Source: Streptomyces sp. CC0208
GTDB lineage: Bacteria; Actinomycetota; Actinomycetes; Streptomycetales; Streptomycetaceae
Direction of reading: 5' to 3'
DNA: 64,000 nucleotides
NCBI RefSeq assembly: GCF_003443735.1
Contig: NZ_CP031969.1
Location: forward strand, 558,001 to 622,000
A program made the translations under genes and the position numbers. Numbering within the stretch: position 1 is the first letter of the stretch; the number at the start of each line of letters is the position of its first letter. The notes under the pieces were generated by a model that did no database searches, was not told where the DNA came from, and saw nothing but the letters and a program-made list of their open reading frames with translations. Positions 52,479-61,493 of the stretch are shown here, piece by piece.

Positions 52479-52685
52479 CAGGAACAGCTTCTCCAGCCGG
52501 GCCTTCATCTCCTCCGTCGTCTCGCCGTCGCCCCGGTCGAGGGTGCGGGAGGCCGCGGCGAGCTGGGTGACCAAGCCCTCGCAGCCCCAGCCCTCCTCGA
52601 TCATCTTGATCACACCGGAGATCTGCCCCTGTGCCCGGCGCAGCCGGTTCAGCACCGACTTGAGTTCCTCGCCCTGGAACTGAAC
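52467..52685 (-). pseudogene. Internally deleted CsoR/CstR (DUF156) repressor remnant
   Basis: Residues resembling the family are VQFQGEELKSVLNRLRRAQGQ, ISGVIKMIEEGWGCEGLVTQ and LEKLFLSLA. Between ASRTLDR and GDGETTEEM about 14-16 residues are missing compared with the usual AGFxIIATGLQQCL segment, which contains one of the two sensing cysteines. No ATG, GTG or TTG precedes the VQFQGEEL start; only an internal GTG at 52655 is available and would give a 61-residue chain. Deletion of the sensing segment predicts loss of persulfide or metal response. It is antisense-adjacent to the dioxygenase remnant. Confidence 0.7.
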
Positions 52686-52806
52686 TCCACCATCACAGGC
52701 TGCCCCACAACCGCTGACCTCGACGGCGCCCGGAACTTGTGAGCCCCGCGGAAGAGTGCCGACGTAGCCTGAAGGCTCCGTACGCCGTCGGGACCCGAGG
52801 AGCACC

Positions 52807-54561
52807 GTGAGCAGCACCGAGACGGAGACCGGACCGCCGACCTGGCGGCTGCTCCTCGGATACGTACGGCCGCACCGGTGGACCCTCCTCCTCGGTGCCG
52901 TGCTCTCGCTCCTGACGGGGGCCACCGGTCTGCTGCTACCGCTGGTGGCACGGGAGTTGATCGACGACCTGTCCCACGACCGCACGATCACCGGCGCGTT
53001 GTTCGTCATGTCGGGGCTGGTCATCGCCAACGCGGCCGTGGGCGCGCTGGGTTCGTACGTGCTGCGGCGCACCGCGGAGTCGGTGGTGCTCGGTGCGCGG
53101 CGCGCGCTGTCGTCGTATCTGCTGCGCCTGCGCATCACGGCCGTGGACCGCACCGAACCCGGCGACCTGATGGCCCGGATCACCTCGGACACCACCTTGC
53201 TGCGCGAGGTCACCACCGACTCGCTCGTGGGCCTCGGGACCGGCGGGCTCACGCTGGTGGCGACCGTGGTGATGATGGGCCTGGTCGACCCGGTGCTGCT
53301 GGGCGTCACGCTGGCGGTGATCCTGGTCGCGGGCACGGTCCTCGGGGTGATCGTGCCGCGCATCAACCGGGCGAGCCGGCAGGCCCAGGACGCCGTCGGC
53401 GTGATGGGTGCCGCGCTGGAACGCATCCTCGGGGCGCTGCGCACGGTCAAGGCGTCCGGCGCCGAGCACCGCGAGGAGCAGTCGCTGCACGCGGCGGCCG
53501 AGGAGTCGTGGCGGCAGAGCGTGCGGGCCGCCAAGTGGTCGGCGGCCGCGGGCAACACGGCGGGGCTCGCGATGCAGATCGCGTTCATCACGGTGCTCGC
53601 GGTGGGCGGCGCGCGGGTCGCCACCGGTGCCATCGAGGTCGGCACGCTGGTCGCGTTCCTGCTGTACGTCTTCTATCTCATGTCCCCGATCCAGCAGGTG
53701 GTCGGGGCGATCACGCAGTACCAGACGGGGTCCGCGGCGCTCGCCCGTATCCAGGAGGCGCTGCGCCTGCCCGCCGAACCGGCCGCGCTGCCCGCGCCGT
53801 TGCCCGCCGACGGGGCCGCACCGGCGTCCGTCGCCTTCGTGGACGTCCGGTTCCGCTATGCCGACGATCTGCCGTACGTCCATCACGGGGTGACCTTCGA
53901 TGTCCCCGCGCGGGGGATGACGGCGTTCGTCGGGCCGTCGGGGGCCGGTAAGACGACGGTGTTCTCGCTGATCGAGCGGTTCTACGATCCCGAGGCCGGG
54001 GTCGTGACCGTGGACGGGCGGGACCTCGCGGAGTGGGATCTGCCGCAACTCCGGTCCGTGATCGGGTATGTGGAGCAGGACGCGCCCGTCCTGTCGGGGT
54101 CGCTGCGGGAGAATCTGCTGCTCGGCAATCCGGAGGCGGACGAGGACGCGGTGACGCGCGTCCTGAAGACGACCCGGCTCGACGCTCTGGTGGCCAAACT
54201 GCCCGGCGGGCTGGAGACGCTGGTCGGGCACCGGGGGACCAAGCTCTCGGGCGGGGAGCGCCAGCGGGTGGCGATCGCCCGGGCGTTGCTGCGGCGGCCC
54301 CGGTTGCTGCTGCTGGACGAGGCCACGTCCCAGCTGGACGCGGTGAACGAGGCGGCCCTTCGGGACACGGTGGCGGACGTGGCGCGGACAACCACGGTGC
54401 TGGTCGTCGCGCACCGGCTGTCCACGGTGACGATGGCCGACCGGATCGTGGTCATGGACGCGGGACGGGTGCGGGCGGTGGGGACGCATCGGGAGCTGGT
54501 CGCAGGGGACCCCTTGTACGCGGAACTCGCGGCGACGCAATTCCTGGCCAGCACGGGATGA
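52807..54561 (+). CDS. ABC transporter, fused membrane and ATPase domains (exporter)
   Basis: 584 residues. Six spans in residues 20-310, then the nucleotide domain with Walker [11 protein letters not shown]-loop [11 protein letters not shown], signature [16 protein letters not shown], Walker [13 protein letters not shown] and H-loop VAHRLSTV. All motifs are intact. It should act as a homodimer, or with a partner half-transporter, exporting a lipid, peptide or drug. GTG at 52807 follows CGAGGAGCACC. It lies next to the decayed persulfide locus on the opposite strand of the repressor remnant and appears unrelated to it. Confidence 0.88.
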   Translation: MSSTETETGPPTWRLLLGYVRPHRWTLLLGAVLSLLTGATGLLLPLVARELIDDLSHDRTITGALFVMSGLVIANAAVGALGSYVLRRTAESVVLGARRALSSYLLRLRITAVDRTEPGDLMARITSDTTLLREVTTDSLVGLGTGGLTLVATVVMMGLVDPVLLGVTLAVILVAGTVLGVIVPRINRASRQAQDAVGVMGAALERILGALRTVKASGAEHREEQSLHAAAEESWRQSVRAAKWSAAAGNTAGLAMQIAFITVLAVGGARVATGAIEVGTLVAFLLYVFYLMSPIQQVVGAITQYQTGSAALARIQEALRLPAEPAALPAPLPADGAAPASVAFVDVRFRYADDLPYVHHGVTFDVPARGMTAFVGPSGAGKTTVFSLIERFYDPEAGVVTVDGRDLAEWDLPQLRSVIGYVEQDAPVLSGSLRENLLLGNPEADEDAVTRVLKTTRLDALVAKLPGGLETLVGHRGTKLSGGERQRVAIARALLRRPRLLLLDEATSQLDAVNEAALRDTVADVARTTTVLVVAHRLSTVTMADRIVVMDAGRVRAVGTHRELVAGDPLYAELAATQFLASTG

Positions 54562-54868
54562 ACGCACCGCTGGACCCCGCCCGCTGGACGGGGCTCGCCT
54601 CGTTCTCTGGCGTACGACACCCTCGCCGCCCGCATCGACCACCCCGGCCGCCCGACGGCATGCGGCCGCTCGGAACTGGCCCCAAACCAACTCCGTTCCC
54701 GCGCGCTTGAGTTCCGCCGACTCCGTAAGTGCCCGCACGGCCCGAGGCACAGGACACCCTCCTCACCCTGCCCGTCCACCCGCGGACTCCACGTCCTGCC
54801 CACCTGAGCGGACATGCGTCGAGGGCCGCCCGGTGGTCCGGGCGGCCCTCGGTTCGTGTGCGAGAGGG
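54562..54868. other. 307-bp region without a supported gene, with a terminator
   Basis: Between the ABC exporter and the small secreted protein. The left two thirds are GC-rich without a coding pattern I trust, although frame pieces like LAARIDHPGRP appear. The right end holds the strong hairpin at 54821-54850. Confidence 0.4.
54821..54850. terminator. Strong bidirectional hairpin terminator
   Basis: GAGGGCCGCCCGG and CCGGGCGGCCCTC form a perfect 13-bp stem with a TGGT loop just past the convergent ABC exporter and small secreted protein genes. Confidence 0.8.
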
Positions 54869-55162
54869 TCAGTGGACGGCCGGCACCAGCCCGGTGACGG
54901 GGGCGACGAGGCCGGTGATCTGGCCCAGCTGGTTCAGGTCGTTGAGCTGGTTGAGGCCGGCCAGCTGCCGGGAGACCGGCGGGATCTCGTCCTTGTGCTC
55001 CGCGGGGATGCCACTCATCGAGAGCGAGTCGATCACCGCGATCGGGTTGAGCCCACCGGCGGTCGGGGCGGCCACGTCGGCCGCGTTCGCGAGGGGGGCG
55101 GTGAGACCGGTGACGCCGACGGCGAGACCGACGGCGGCGACGATACGTCGAGTTGAGATCAT
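54869..55162 (-). CDS. Small secreted hypothetical protein
   Basis: 97 residues with a clear Sec signal (MISTRRIVAAVGLAVGVTGL ending near LANAADV), and a mature part rich in Leu, Asn and Gln (QLAGLNQLNDLNQLGQITGL). The regular LNQL spacing suggests a small repeat or amphipathic helix. Streptomycete genomes carry similar small secreted proteins of unknown role. ATG at 55162 is the start; a terminator follows the gene. Confidence 0.65.
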   Translation of the reverse strand: MISTRRIVAAVGLAVGVTGLTAPLANAADVAAPTAGGLNPIAVIDSLSMSGIPAEHKDEIPPVSRQLAGLNQLNDLNQLGQITGLVAPVTGLVPAVH

Positions 55163-55333
55163 GCTTTCAGAAACGGGGGCGGGCCCCTCACGGACACGGC
55201 CGACTCGTCCCCCTCACCCGTCAGGCGGAGCGCCTCCCTGCGCTTGCCGTGGCCGCCGGGGCGGAGGAGGCTCTAAGAAACAGGGCCTGCGCGGCCCGCT
55301 CCTCGTCGGGCCGGGCCCTCGAAGGAGGTCACC

Positions 55334-55699
55334 ATGGGCACCGCGGCAAGCTCGGACTTCGACACCGACACCCTGCGCCGGGGCATCGAAGGCCACACCC
55401 CCGAGACGCTTCTGTCTCTCTACACGGACGACGCGGAGATACGCCTCGTCAACCGGAACGCCACACCCAGCCACCCCAAGGTCCTGCACGGCCGCGACGA
55501 GATCGGCGCGATGCTGAGCGACGTCTACAGCCGCGACATGACCCACAAGCTGGAAGGGTGCGTGGTCCAGGGCGATCGCGCGGCCTACAGCGAGTCCTGC
55601 CAGTACGCGGACGGGATGCGCGTCCTGTCCGAGTCGATGGTCACCCTGCGCGACGGCAGGATCTCCGAGCAGATCATCGTCGAGGCGTGGGACGAGTAG
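55334..55699 (+). CDS. SnoaL-like / NTF2-fold protein
   Basis: 121 residues. The pattern HTPETLLSLYTDDAEIRLVNRN, then HGRDEIGAMLSDVYSRDMTHK and DGRISEQIIVEAWDE, is the NTF2-like fold of the SnoaL-like group. The enzyme or binder role is unassigned. ATG at 55334 follows GAAGGAGG at ideal spacing. It is divergent from the small secreted protein, with 171 bp between them, and otherwise isolated. Confidence 0.68.
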   Translation: MGTAASSDFDTDTLRRGIEGHTPETLLSLYTDDAEIRLVNRNATPSHPKVLHGRDEIGAMLSDVYSRDMTHKLEGCVVQGDRAAYSESCQYADGMRVLSESMVTLRDGRISEQIIVEAWDE

Positions 55700-55859
55700 G
55701 AACCCGAACCGAGGGGCCGGTCAGGTCACGGCTGTGACCTGGGCCTTCTCGGGCGACGACCTGTGACACCGTCGGGGACCGCGCCCGGCCCGCCCTGGCG
55801 GCGGCCCAGGTCGCCCTGCAGAGCGACTGGTTCGGCTGGTCCCCGGTGTGCTCAGCCAG

Positions 55860-56040
55860 CAGATGCTCGCGGTCCTGGCCCGGGACAGCCTGGCCGACCT
55901 CGCCGTGGTGGAGGCCGTCGATCGGCGCGATGCAGTCGCGCTCGCCCGTGTCCCACCACAGCTGGTGCCACTGGTAGGCCGATTTCAGGCTCACCCTTCT
56001 GCTCGAACAGCTCGGCTGCCAGAGTCACCCTGATGAGCCG
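55860..56040 (-). pseudogene. Remnant of a transposase helix-turn-helix (IS630-like)
   Basis: Two overlapping frames hold pieces of the IS630-type DNA-binding region: RVTLAAELFEQ in one and, shifted after a small deletion, VSLKSAYQWHQLWW in the next (compare the usual RRLRVSxKSAYQWHQLW). The catalytic DDE part is not found downstream, so only a decayed end remains. The surrounding 55700-56160 stretch otherwise shows no gene. Family call rests on memory of that signature. Confidence 0.5.
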
Positions 56041-56160
56041 AAGTCAGTAATGTGAGGGCCGGACCGTGACTGGCGCTGAGGTGGAGCACCACCGTGGAGC
56101 GGTTCGCACACTCGATGCCGTGCGCCTGGGCGATTCCTTCGATCGGCTCAGGAGTGGATC

Positions 56161-57012
56161 ATGTCTCAGGCACGGCTCATGGAGGGCACCGCGCTCGCCC
56201 GGCGCATCGTCGAGGAGACCGCCGAGCGGGCGGCCGACCTCACCGGGCGCACCGGAAAGGCGCCCTGTCTCGCGACGGTGCTGGTCGGCGAGGACCCCGC
56301 CTCCGTCACCTACGTCCGTATGAAGCGCAACCGGTGCCGCACGGCCGGGATCGAGTCGCGGCACGTGGAGCTGCCCGCGACCACCACCACGGAGGAACTG
56401 GTCACCGCGCTGCGCGCCCTCTCCGCCGACCCCACCGTGCACGGCATCCTGCTCCAGCACCCGATGGGCCCGCACCTCGACGAGCGGGCCGCGTTCGAGG
56501 CGATCGCGCCGGAGAAGGACGTCGACGGGGTCACCTTCGCCTCCTTCGCGACGATGAGCTTCGGACTGCCGGGCTTCGTGTCGTGCACACCCGGCGGGAT
56601 CATGCGGCTGCTCGACGAGTACGGCGTCGACCCGGCCGGAAAGCGGGCCGTGGTCGTGGGCCGCAGCGCGATCCTCGGCAAGCCGGCCGGGATGCTGCTG
56701 CTCGCCCGGGACGCCACGGTGACCTACTGCCACTCCCGTACGGCGGACCTGTCGGCGGCCGTACGGGAGGCGGACATCGTCGTCGCGGCGGTGGGCCGGC
56801 CCCGGCTGATCCGGGGCCAGGACATCAAGCCCGGCGCGGTCGTGATCGACGCCGGCTACAACGAGGGGAACGTCGGTGACGTCGACTTCGACTCCGCGGT
56901 GGAGCGGGCCTCGCTGATCACGCCGGTGCCGGGCGGGGTCGGTCCGATGACCATCGCCACGCTGCTGGAGCAGACCGTTCAGGCAGCGGAGGCCGCCGCC
57001 CGGCAGGGCTAG
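56161..57012 (+). CDS. folD: Bifunctional methylenetetrahydrofolate dehydrogenase/cyclohydrolase
   Basis: 283 residues. The active-site Lys is in TYVRMKRNRC near residue 57, the folate segment is HGILLQHPMGPHLDERAAFEAI and the Gly-rich NADP site is VVVGRSAILGKPAGMLLL, with PVPGGVGPMTIA near the end. FolD interconverts 5,10-methylene-, methenyl- and 10-formyl-THF. ATG at 56161 follows AGGAGT. Unlike the usual chromosomal copy, no purine or serine genes sit nearby, so this could be a paralogue. It ends 1 bp before the convergent alpha-galactosidase stop. Confidence 0.9.
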   Translation: MSQARLMEGTALARRIVEETAERAADLTGRTGKAPCLATVLVGEDPASVTYVRMKRNRCRTAGIESRHVELPATTTTEELVTALRALSADPTVHGILLQHPMGPHLDERAAFEAIAPEKDVDGVTFASFATMSFGLPGFVSCTPGGIMRLLDEYGVDPAGKRAVVVGRSAILGKPAGMLLLARDATVTYCHSRTADLSAAVREADIVVAAVGRPRLIRGQDIKPGAVVIDAGYNEGNVGDVDFDSAVERASLITPVPGGVGPMTIATLLEQTVQAAEAAARQG

Positions 57013-57013
57013 A

Positions 57014-58981
57014 TCAGTTCAGCGTCCACTTCTGGTTGGCCTGGCCGTTGCACGACCACAGCACCGTCTGGGTGCCGTTGGCGGTGCCCGCGTTGTAGGC
57101 GTCCAGGCAGAGACCGGCGTTGACGTTGGTGATCGTGCCGTCGCTGTTGACGTTCCACTTCTGGTTGTTCTGGCCGTTGCAGTCCCAGATCACGACCTTG
57201 GTGCCGTTGGTCGTGCCGAGGTTGTAGGCGTCCAGGCACTTGTTGCCGTACACCACGAGTTCCTTGCGGGAGGTGTACGTCCACTGCTGGTTCTGGCCGC
57301 CGTTGCAGTCCCACAGCTCGGCCTGGGTGCCGTTGCCGATGGTGTTGTCGTAGAGGTCGAGGCAGCGGCCCGACTGGGTGCCCACGGCGAGGGTGCTGTC
57401 GGTGCCGGGCAGCGGGTGGACTGTGATGTCGGCGAGTGCCGGGGCGCCCGTGAAGGTCAGCGTGTTGGAGGAGCCCTTGGACAGACCGACCTGGACCGAG
57501 ACGGTGCCCTGGGAGGAGCCGGTGGGCGGGAAGGAGACCGTGGTCGCGCCCTGGCCGTTGACCTTGAGGGAGGCGGTGCGGGCCGCCGAGGTGTTGTTGG
57601 TGTAGGCGATGTCGACGGTCTTGATCCCGGTGTTCGCGGCGACGACTCCGGAGAAGTTCGACGTGCCGGTGTAGGTGCTGCTCGCGGCCTCGGTGCCGCC
57701 GGTGACCGTGAGCATCACCGAGCCGCCCGCCGGGACGCTGGTGGTGTAACCGGTGCCGTACGAGCCGAGGTTGGAGCGCGCCCACAGGTCACGGACGGTG
57801 GCGTTCGCGTTGGTGAGGCCCAGGTCGGACCAGCGGACGGTGATGTTCTGGGCGGCGGAGGTGCGGTTGAGGAGGACGACGGCACGGTTGCCGGTGCCGG
57901 ACAGGACCTTGCCGTAGACCTGGAGTCCGGTGGTGTCCTCGGCGACCTTGACGCCCTGGAGGCCGCGCGGGTCCTGGTCGACGGCGACGACCTCGGGGTT
58001 CTTGAGGATGTTCGCGGTCTCGGTGGTCATGGTGGCCAGGTTGTTGCCGGCCAGGAGCGGGGCGCCGGAGACGGCCCACAGGTTCATGTGGGTGCGGTTC
58101 TGGGCGGCGGTGAAGCCGTCCATGCCGACCATCAGCATGTCCGGGTCGTTGTAATAGCCGGTGTGCTGGGCGGTGGGGTGCAGGTTCCGGTCGTAGTTGG
58201 TCAGCAGGTTCGTCATCGACGGCTTGTTGCCGTAGATGATGATGTCGTCGTTGGTCCGCCACATCGCGCCCTGTCCCGGCGCCCAGTTCCACGGGTTCTG
58301 CCGGCCCCAGTTGCACAGCGACAGGGTCATCGGGCGGCCCGTGGTCGCGGTGGCCCTGGTGATCGCGTCGCTGATCGACTGGTAGGTCGTCTTCGCGTCG
58401 AGTCCCTCCGCGTCACCGCCGCACCAGTCGACCTTCACGAAGTCGAAGCCCCACTGGGAGAACTGGAGCATGTCCTGGTCGTAGTGGCCCTCGCTGCCCG
58501 AGCCGGGGGCGGCGGGGCGGCCCGTCGGGTAGTAGTAGCCGCAGCCGTCCTTGCCCGCGTCCGTGTAGATGCCGGCCTTGAGGCCCTTGCCGTGGATGTA
58601 GTCGGCGATGGCCTTCATGCCGCCGGGCCACTCGGACTCGTCGACGGTGATGTTCCCGGCGCTGTCGCGGGTGCCCTGCCACCAGCCCTCGTCGATGTTG
58701 ATGTACTTGTATCCCGCCGCCGGGAGACCGGACGCGACGAACGCGTCGACCTGCGCCTTGATGACGCTGTAGTCGATCTTCGCGGCGAAGCTGTTCCACG
58801 ACGCCCAGCCCATCGGGGCCGAGGGCACCGGTATCTGCCGGGAGGTGGCGGCCTGCGCGGGGGACGGCTGGGCGAAGAGCAGCGCGGCGCAGGCGCTCAG
58901 GGCGAGGACGAGAGCGCGGACGGCCGCGGCTCGGAAGCGATGTGCGAGACCCCTGCGGGTCGTTCGCGGCGGGGGGTACAT
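57014..58981 (-). CDS. Secreted GH27 alpha-galactosidase with ricin-B lectin domain
   Basis: 655 residues. A Sec signal ends near QPSPAQAATS. The GH27 barrel starts MGWASWNSFAAKID, and the catalytic nucleophile Asp is in FVKVDWCGG near residue 185 with acid/base Asp in YYNDPDMLMVG near 280. A carbohydrate-binding-like beta domain follows (GTSNFSGVVAANTGIKTVDI), and the last about 130 residues form a ricin-B lectin with repeated QxW patterns. It should release terminal alpha-galactose from plant galactomannans and oligosaccharides outside the cell. ATG at 58981 is the start. Confidence 0.88.
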   Translation of the reverse strand: MYPPPRTTRRGLAHRFRAAAVRALVLALSACAALLFAQPSPAQAATSRQIPVPSAPMGWASWNSFAAKIDYSVIKAQVDAFVASGLPAAGYKYINIDEGWWQGTRDSAGNITVDESEWPGGMKAIADYIHGKGLKAGIYTDAGKDGCGYYYPTGRPAAPGSGSEGHYDQDMLQFSQWGFDFVKVDWCGGDAEGLDAKTTYQSISDAITRATATTGRPMTLSLCNWGRQNPWNWAPGQGAMWRTNDDIIIYGNKPSMTNLLTNYDRNLHPTAQHTGYYNDPDMLMVGMDGFTAAQNRTHMNLWAVSGAPLLAGNNLATMTTETANILKNPEVVAVDQDPRGLQGVKVAEDTTGLQVYGKVLSGTGNRAVVLLNRTSAAQNITVRWSDLGLTNANATVRDLWARSNLGSYGTGYTTSVPAGGSVMLTVTGGTEAASSTYTGTSNFSGVVAANTGIKTVDIAYTNNTSAARTASLKVNGQGATTVSFPPTGSSQGTVSVQVGLSKGSSNTLTFTGAPALADITVHPLPGTDSTLAVGTQSGRCLDLYDNTIGNGTQAELWDCNGGQNQQWTYTSRKELVVYGNKCLDAYNLGTTNGTKVVIWDCNGQNNQKWNVNSDGTITNVNAGLCLDAYNAGTANGTQTVLWSCNGQANQKWTLN

Positions 58982-59169
58982 GCGGCTCCTTCAGCGGGGG
59001 GACACCAGCATTGGCCGATATTTCGAACTGAGGCCGGTCATTCGAACATCGTGCGCGCTGAAGCTAGAGCCACGGGAGGATGAAGTCAACGGCTGTGACA
59101 AGGGTGAACTGGCCTGAGAGCACGGGGTCTTCGCGCGGGACGGCCGCCCGCGGCGCCATACTGTCCGGC

Positions 59170-60414
59170 GTGCGAGTAGCGATCATGACAGCGGGTTCCC
59201 GGGGCGACGTGGCCCCGTTCACGGGCCTGGGGCACGGTCTGGCGCGGGCCGGGCACGAGGTCACCCTGGTCACCCACGAGCGCTTCGAGCTGCTGGCGGC
59301 GCGGGCCGGTATCGGCTTCCACGCGCTGCCGGTCGATCCCCGGGCGGAGCTGGAGTCCTCGCGCGGGCAGGCGCTGCACCGCAGCACGACCGGAGTGGGC
59401 AAGCTGGTGCGGGTGGTCGCGATGGCCCGGTCCCTGGCCGGACGGATGGCGGACGACCTGGTGACAGCCGCCCGGGCGAGCGACGCACTGCTCCTCTCCG
59501 GATCGGTGGCCCCGCTGGGCCACGCCGTCGCCGAGGGCCTGCGACTGCCCAGCCTCGGGCTCAACCTCCAACCCCTCGCGGCCACCCGGGAGTTCGCACC
59601 ACCCATGCTGGGCGTCGGCTCCTGGGGGCCGTTCGGCAACCGGGTCGTCGGGCTGGGCCTGAACCTGGCGGTGGAGCAGGTCTTCGGCGCGGCCCTCCCG
59701 CCGGTCCGGGCCCGCCTCGGTCTGCCTCCGCTGGGCACGGCCGCGGCACTGCGCTCCCGCGAGCGGCAGGGCTGGCCGGTCCTGCACGGCTTCAGCCCCC
59801 GGGTGGTCGCCCGGCCCCGCGACTGGCGGTCCGGACTCGACGTGGCGGGCTACTGGTGGCCGTACGACGGCGACGCCCCGCTCCCCGGCGACCTGCGGAC
59901 GTTCGTCGAGGCCGGCCCTCCCCCGGTCTTCGTGGGCCTGGGCAGCGCGACCGTTCCCGATCCCGCGCGCACCAGCGCCGAGATCGTACGGGCGCTGCGC
60001 CGGGCCGGGCTGCGCGGTGTGATCCAGCGCGGCTGGGCGGGTCTGGCGGCGGCGGGGGACGGCATGCTGACCATCGACGAGGTGCCCCACTCAGCGTTGT
60101 TCCCGCACATGGCGGCGGTGGTCCACCACGCGGGCGCGGGCACGACGGCCGCGGGCCTGCGCGCGGGAGTTCCGGCGGTGCCGGTACCGATCCAGTTCGA
60201 CGAGAGCTTCTGGGCCGCACGGCTGGTCGCCCTGGGCGTGGCCCCGCGCGCCCTGCCCTTGCGGCGGCTGACCGCCGATGCGCTGGGGGAGGCACTGGTC
60301 CGGGCGACGAGGGACGCGGAACATCGGGAGCGGGCGCGGACGCTGGGCGCCCACATCCGGGCGGAGGACGGCGTGCGCCCCGTGGTGGACGCCGTGAACC
60401 GACTGGACCGCTGA
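59170..60414 (+). CDS. GT1-family glycosyltransferase (macrolide/sterol UGT-like)
   Basis: 414 residues. The N-domain begins RVAIMTAGSRGDVAPFTGLG and the donor-binding domain contains HMAAVVHHAGAGTTAAGLRAG and PVPIQFDESFWAARLVALG. This is the MGT/UGT layout used on macrolides, sterols and glycolipids, likely with a nucleotide-diphosphate sugar donor; no biosynthetic cluster is adjacent. GTG at 59170 lacks a ribosome site; CATACT at 59157-59162 would put transcription start at or next to it, so the mRNA may be leaderless. The 3' end enters a tandem duplication. Confidence 0.82.
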   Translation: MRVAIMTAGSRGDVAPFTGLGHGLARAGHEVTLVTHERFELLAARAGIGFHALPVDPRAELESSRGQALHRSTTGVGKLVRVVAMARSLAGRMADDLVTAARASDALLLSGSVAPLGHAVAEGLRLPSLGLNLQPLAATREFAPPMLGVGSWGPFGNRVVGLGLNLAVEQVFGAALPPVRARLGLPPLGTAAALRSRERQGWPVLHGFSPRVVARPRDWRSGLDVAGYWWPYDGDAPLPGDLRTFVEAGPPPVFVGLGSATVPDPARTSAEIVRALRRAGLRGVIQRGWAGLAAAGDGMLTIDEVPHSALFPHMAAVVHHAGAGTTAAGLRAGVPAVPVPIQFDESFWAARLVALGVAPRALPLRRLTADALGEALVRATRDAEHRERARTLGAHIRAEDGVRPVVDAVNRLDR

Positions 60415-60675
60415 CGGCGTCGCCTCAGGGGCACCGGGCCGTGCCGACAGGCGACTCGGCCGGCAGGGCGCGACCGGCCACCACGGCACCGCGGCCGAGC
60501 ACGGCCGCCCTCACGCCGGGGCCGGCTCCCACCCCGCCCGTGGACCGCTGACGGCGTCGCCTCAGGGGCACCCGGCCGTGCCGACAGGCGACTCGGCCGG
60601 CTGGGCAGGACCGGCCACGACGGCACGGCGGCCGAGCACGGCCGCCCTCACGCCGGGGCCGGCTCCCACCCCGCC
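60404..60675. repeat. Two tandem 135-bp direct repeats between convergent genes
   Basis: Units 60404-60538 and 60541-60675 match at all but about 6 of 135 positions. The first unit holds the last three codons and stop of the glycosyltransferase gene; the second holds the last codons of the TetR gene. Thus the whole convergent intergenic zone and both gene ends were duplicated once. Confidence 0.9.
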
Positions 60676-61310
60676 GGCCGGAGAATCCCCAGCAGCTGCC
60701 GCACGAGTTCCTCCACGACCTCGTCCAGCGTCGCGTCCACCCACCCCGCGCTCCAGTCGTGCAGCAGCCCGTTCACGCTGCCGATGAACCCGGTCGCCGC
60801 GAGCCGGTAGTCCCGCGGGGCCGCCTCCCCCCGCGCGACGGCCCGGTTCGCCTCGGCGCACACCAGGTCGACCCAGTGCGCCCGACGGGCCAGCCGTTGC
60901 TCCTCCAGACGCGGGCTGACGCCGATGATCTCCACGAAGGTGATCCGCACACGGCGGGGATCGGACGTGACGTTCGCCGCGTAGGCGCGGAAGATCGCGG
61001 CCGCGCGCTCGGCGAGCGGCAGGTGGTCCGCGTCGGCCACCGCGGCCACCACGGCGGCCGTCGCCCAGTCGTTGACCTCCAGGTGAAGCGCGGCCAGGAC
61101 GTCCTCGAGGGTGCGGAACTCCTCGTAGAACTGGCGGGTGGAAAGGGCCGCGGCCTCGCTGAGGGCCGCGACGGTCGTGGCGCGGTAGCCGGGTGCGTCC
61201 CCGAAGAGCTGGAGGGCCGCGTCCAGGAAACGTCGGCGCCGCTCGGCCTGTCGCTCCGCGGCCGTCTTGCCGCCGTAGCGACCGGTTGGGGCCTTGAGCC
61301 TGCCCGTCAC
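60648..61310 (-). CDS. TetR-family transcriptional regulator
   Basis: 220 residues. The HTH spans residues about 20-62 (RRRRFLDAALQLFGDAPGYRATT, LSEAAALSTRQFYEEFRTLED). The C-terminal region is all helical. GTG at 61310 is preferred because GGGAGG lies 4 bp upstream; ATG 61322 and 61334 are alternatives. The divergent region holds a TTACT/AGTAA dyad likely bound by this protein. Its last codons fall in the tandem duplication, whose other copy carries a spare version of the tail. Confidence 0.83.
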   Translation of the reverse strand: MTGRLKAPTGRYGGKTAAERQAERRRRFLDAALQLFGDAPGYRATTVAALSEAAALSTRQFYEEFRTLEDVLAALHLEVNDWATAAVVAAVADADHLPLAERAAAIFRAYAANVTSDPRRVRITFVEIIGVSPRLEEQRLARRAHWVDLVCAEANRAVARGEAAPRDYRLAATGFIGSVNGLLHDWSAGWVDATLDEVVEELVRQLLGILRPAGWEPAPA

Positions 61311-61400
61311 CGCACCTCCCATCCGGGCCGGCACGTCCGGCCTTCTCTGTGAGCGCCAAGTTTGTCGCGTACGCAGTCTTGTGGAGAAGGGCCCCCCTTC

Positions 61401-61416
61401 CTTACTTTTCAGTAAG
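61401..61416. promoter_or_regulatory. Candidate TetR operator in divergent region
   Basis: CTTACT-TTTC-AGTAAG, a perfect 6-bp-arm dyad, typical TetR-type form. It lies 91 bp from the TetR start and 78 bp upstream of the beta-propeller gene. An additional dyad TTTCAG-N10-CTGAAA (61408-61429) overlaps it. Confidence 0.5.
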
Positions 61417-61493
61417 TTAACTCTGAAAGCACCCGTCTTCAGTTTTGCCGTTTTGGCATGCCCCCGTCATGAGCCGCCAGAGGGAGACCCGTC

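Noticed and set aside
52467..53645. 392-residue frame that contains the DUF156 tail
   Set aside because: Its upstream part lies antisense to the ABC exporter. Only the last 72 residues resemble a family, so I treat those alone as a pseudogene.
59170..60414. Natural-product cluster around the GT1 glycosyltransferase
   Set aside because: No polyketide, peptide synthetase, terpene or sugar-nucleotide genes lie near it; neighbours are degradative or regulatory.
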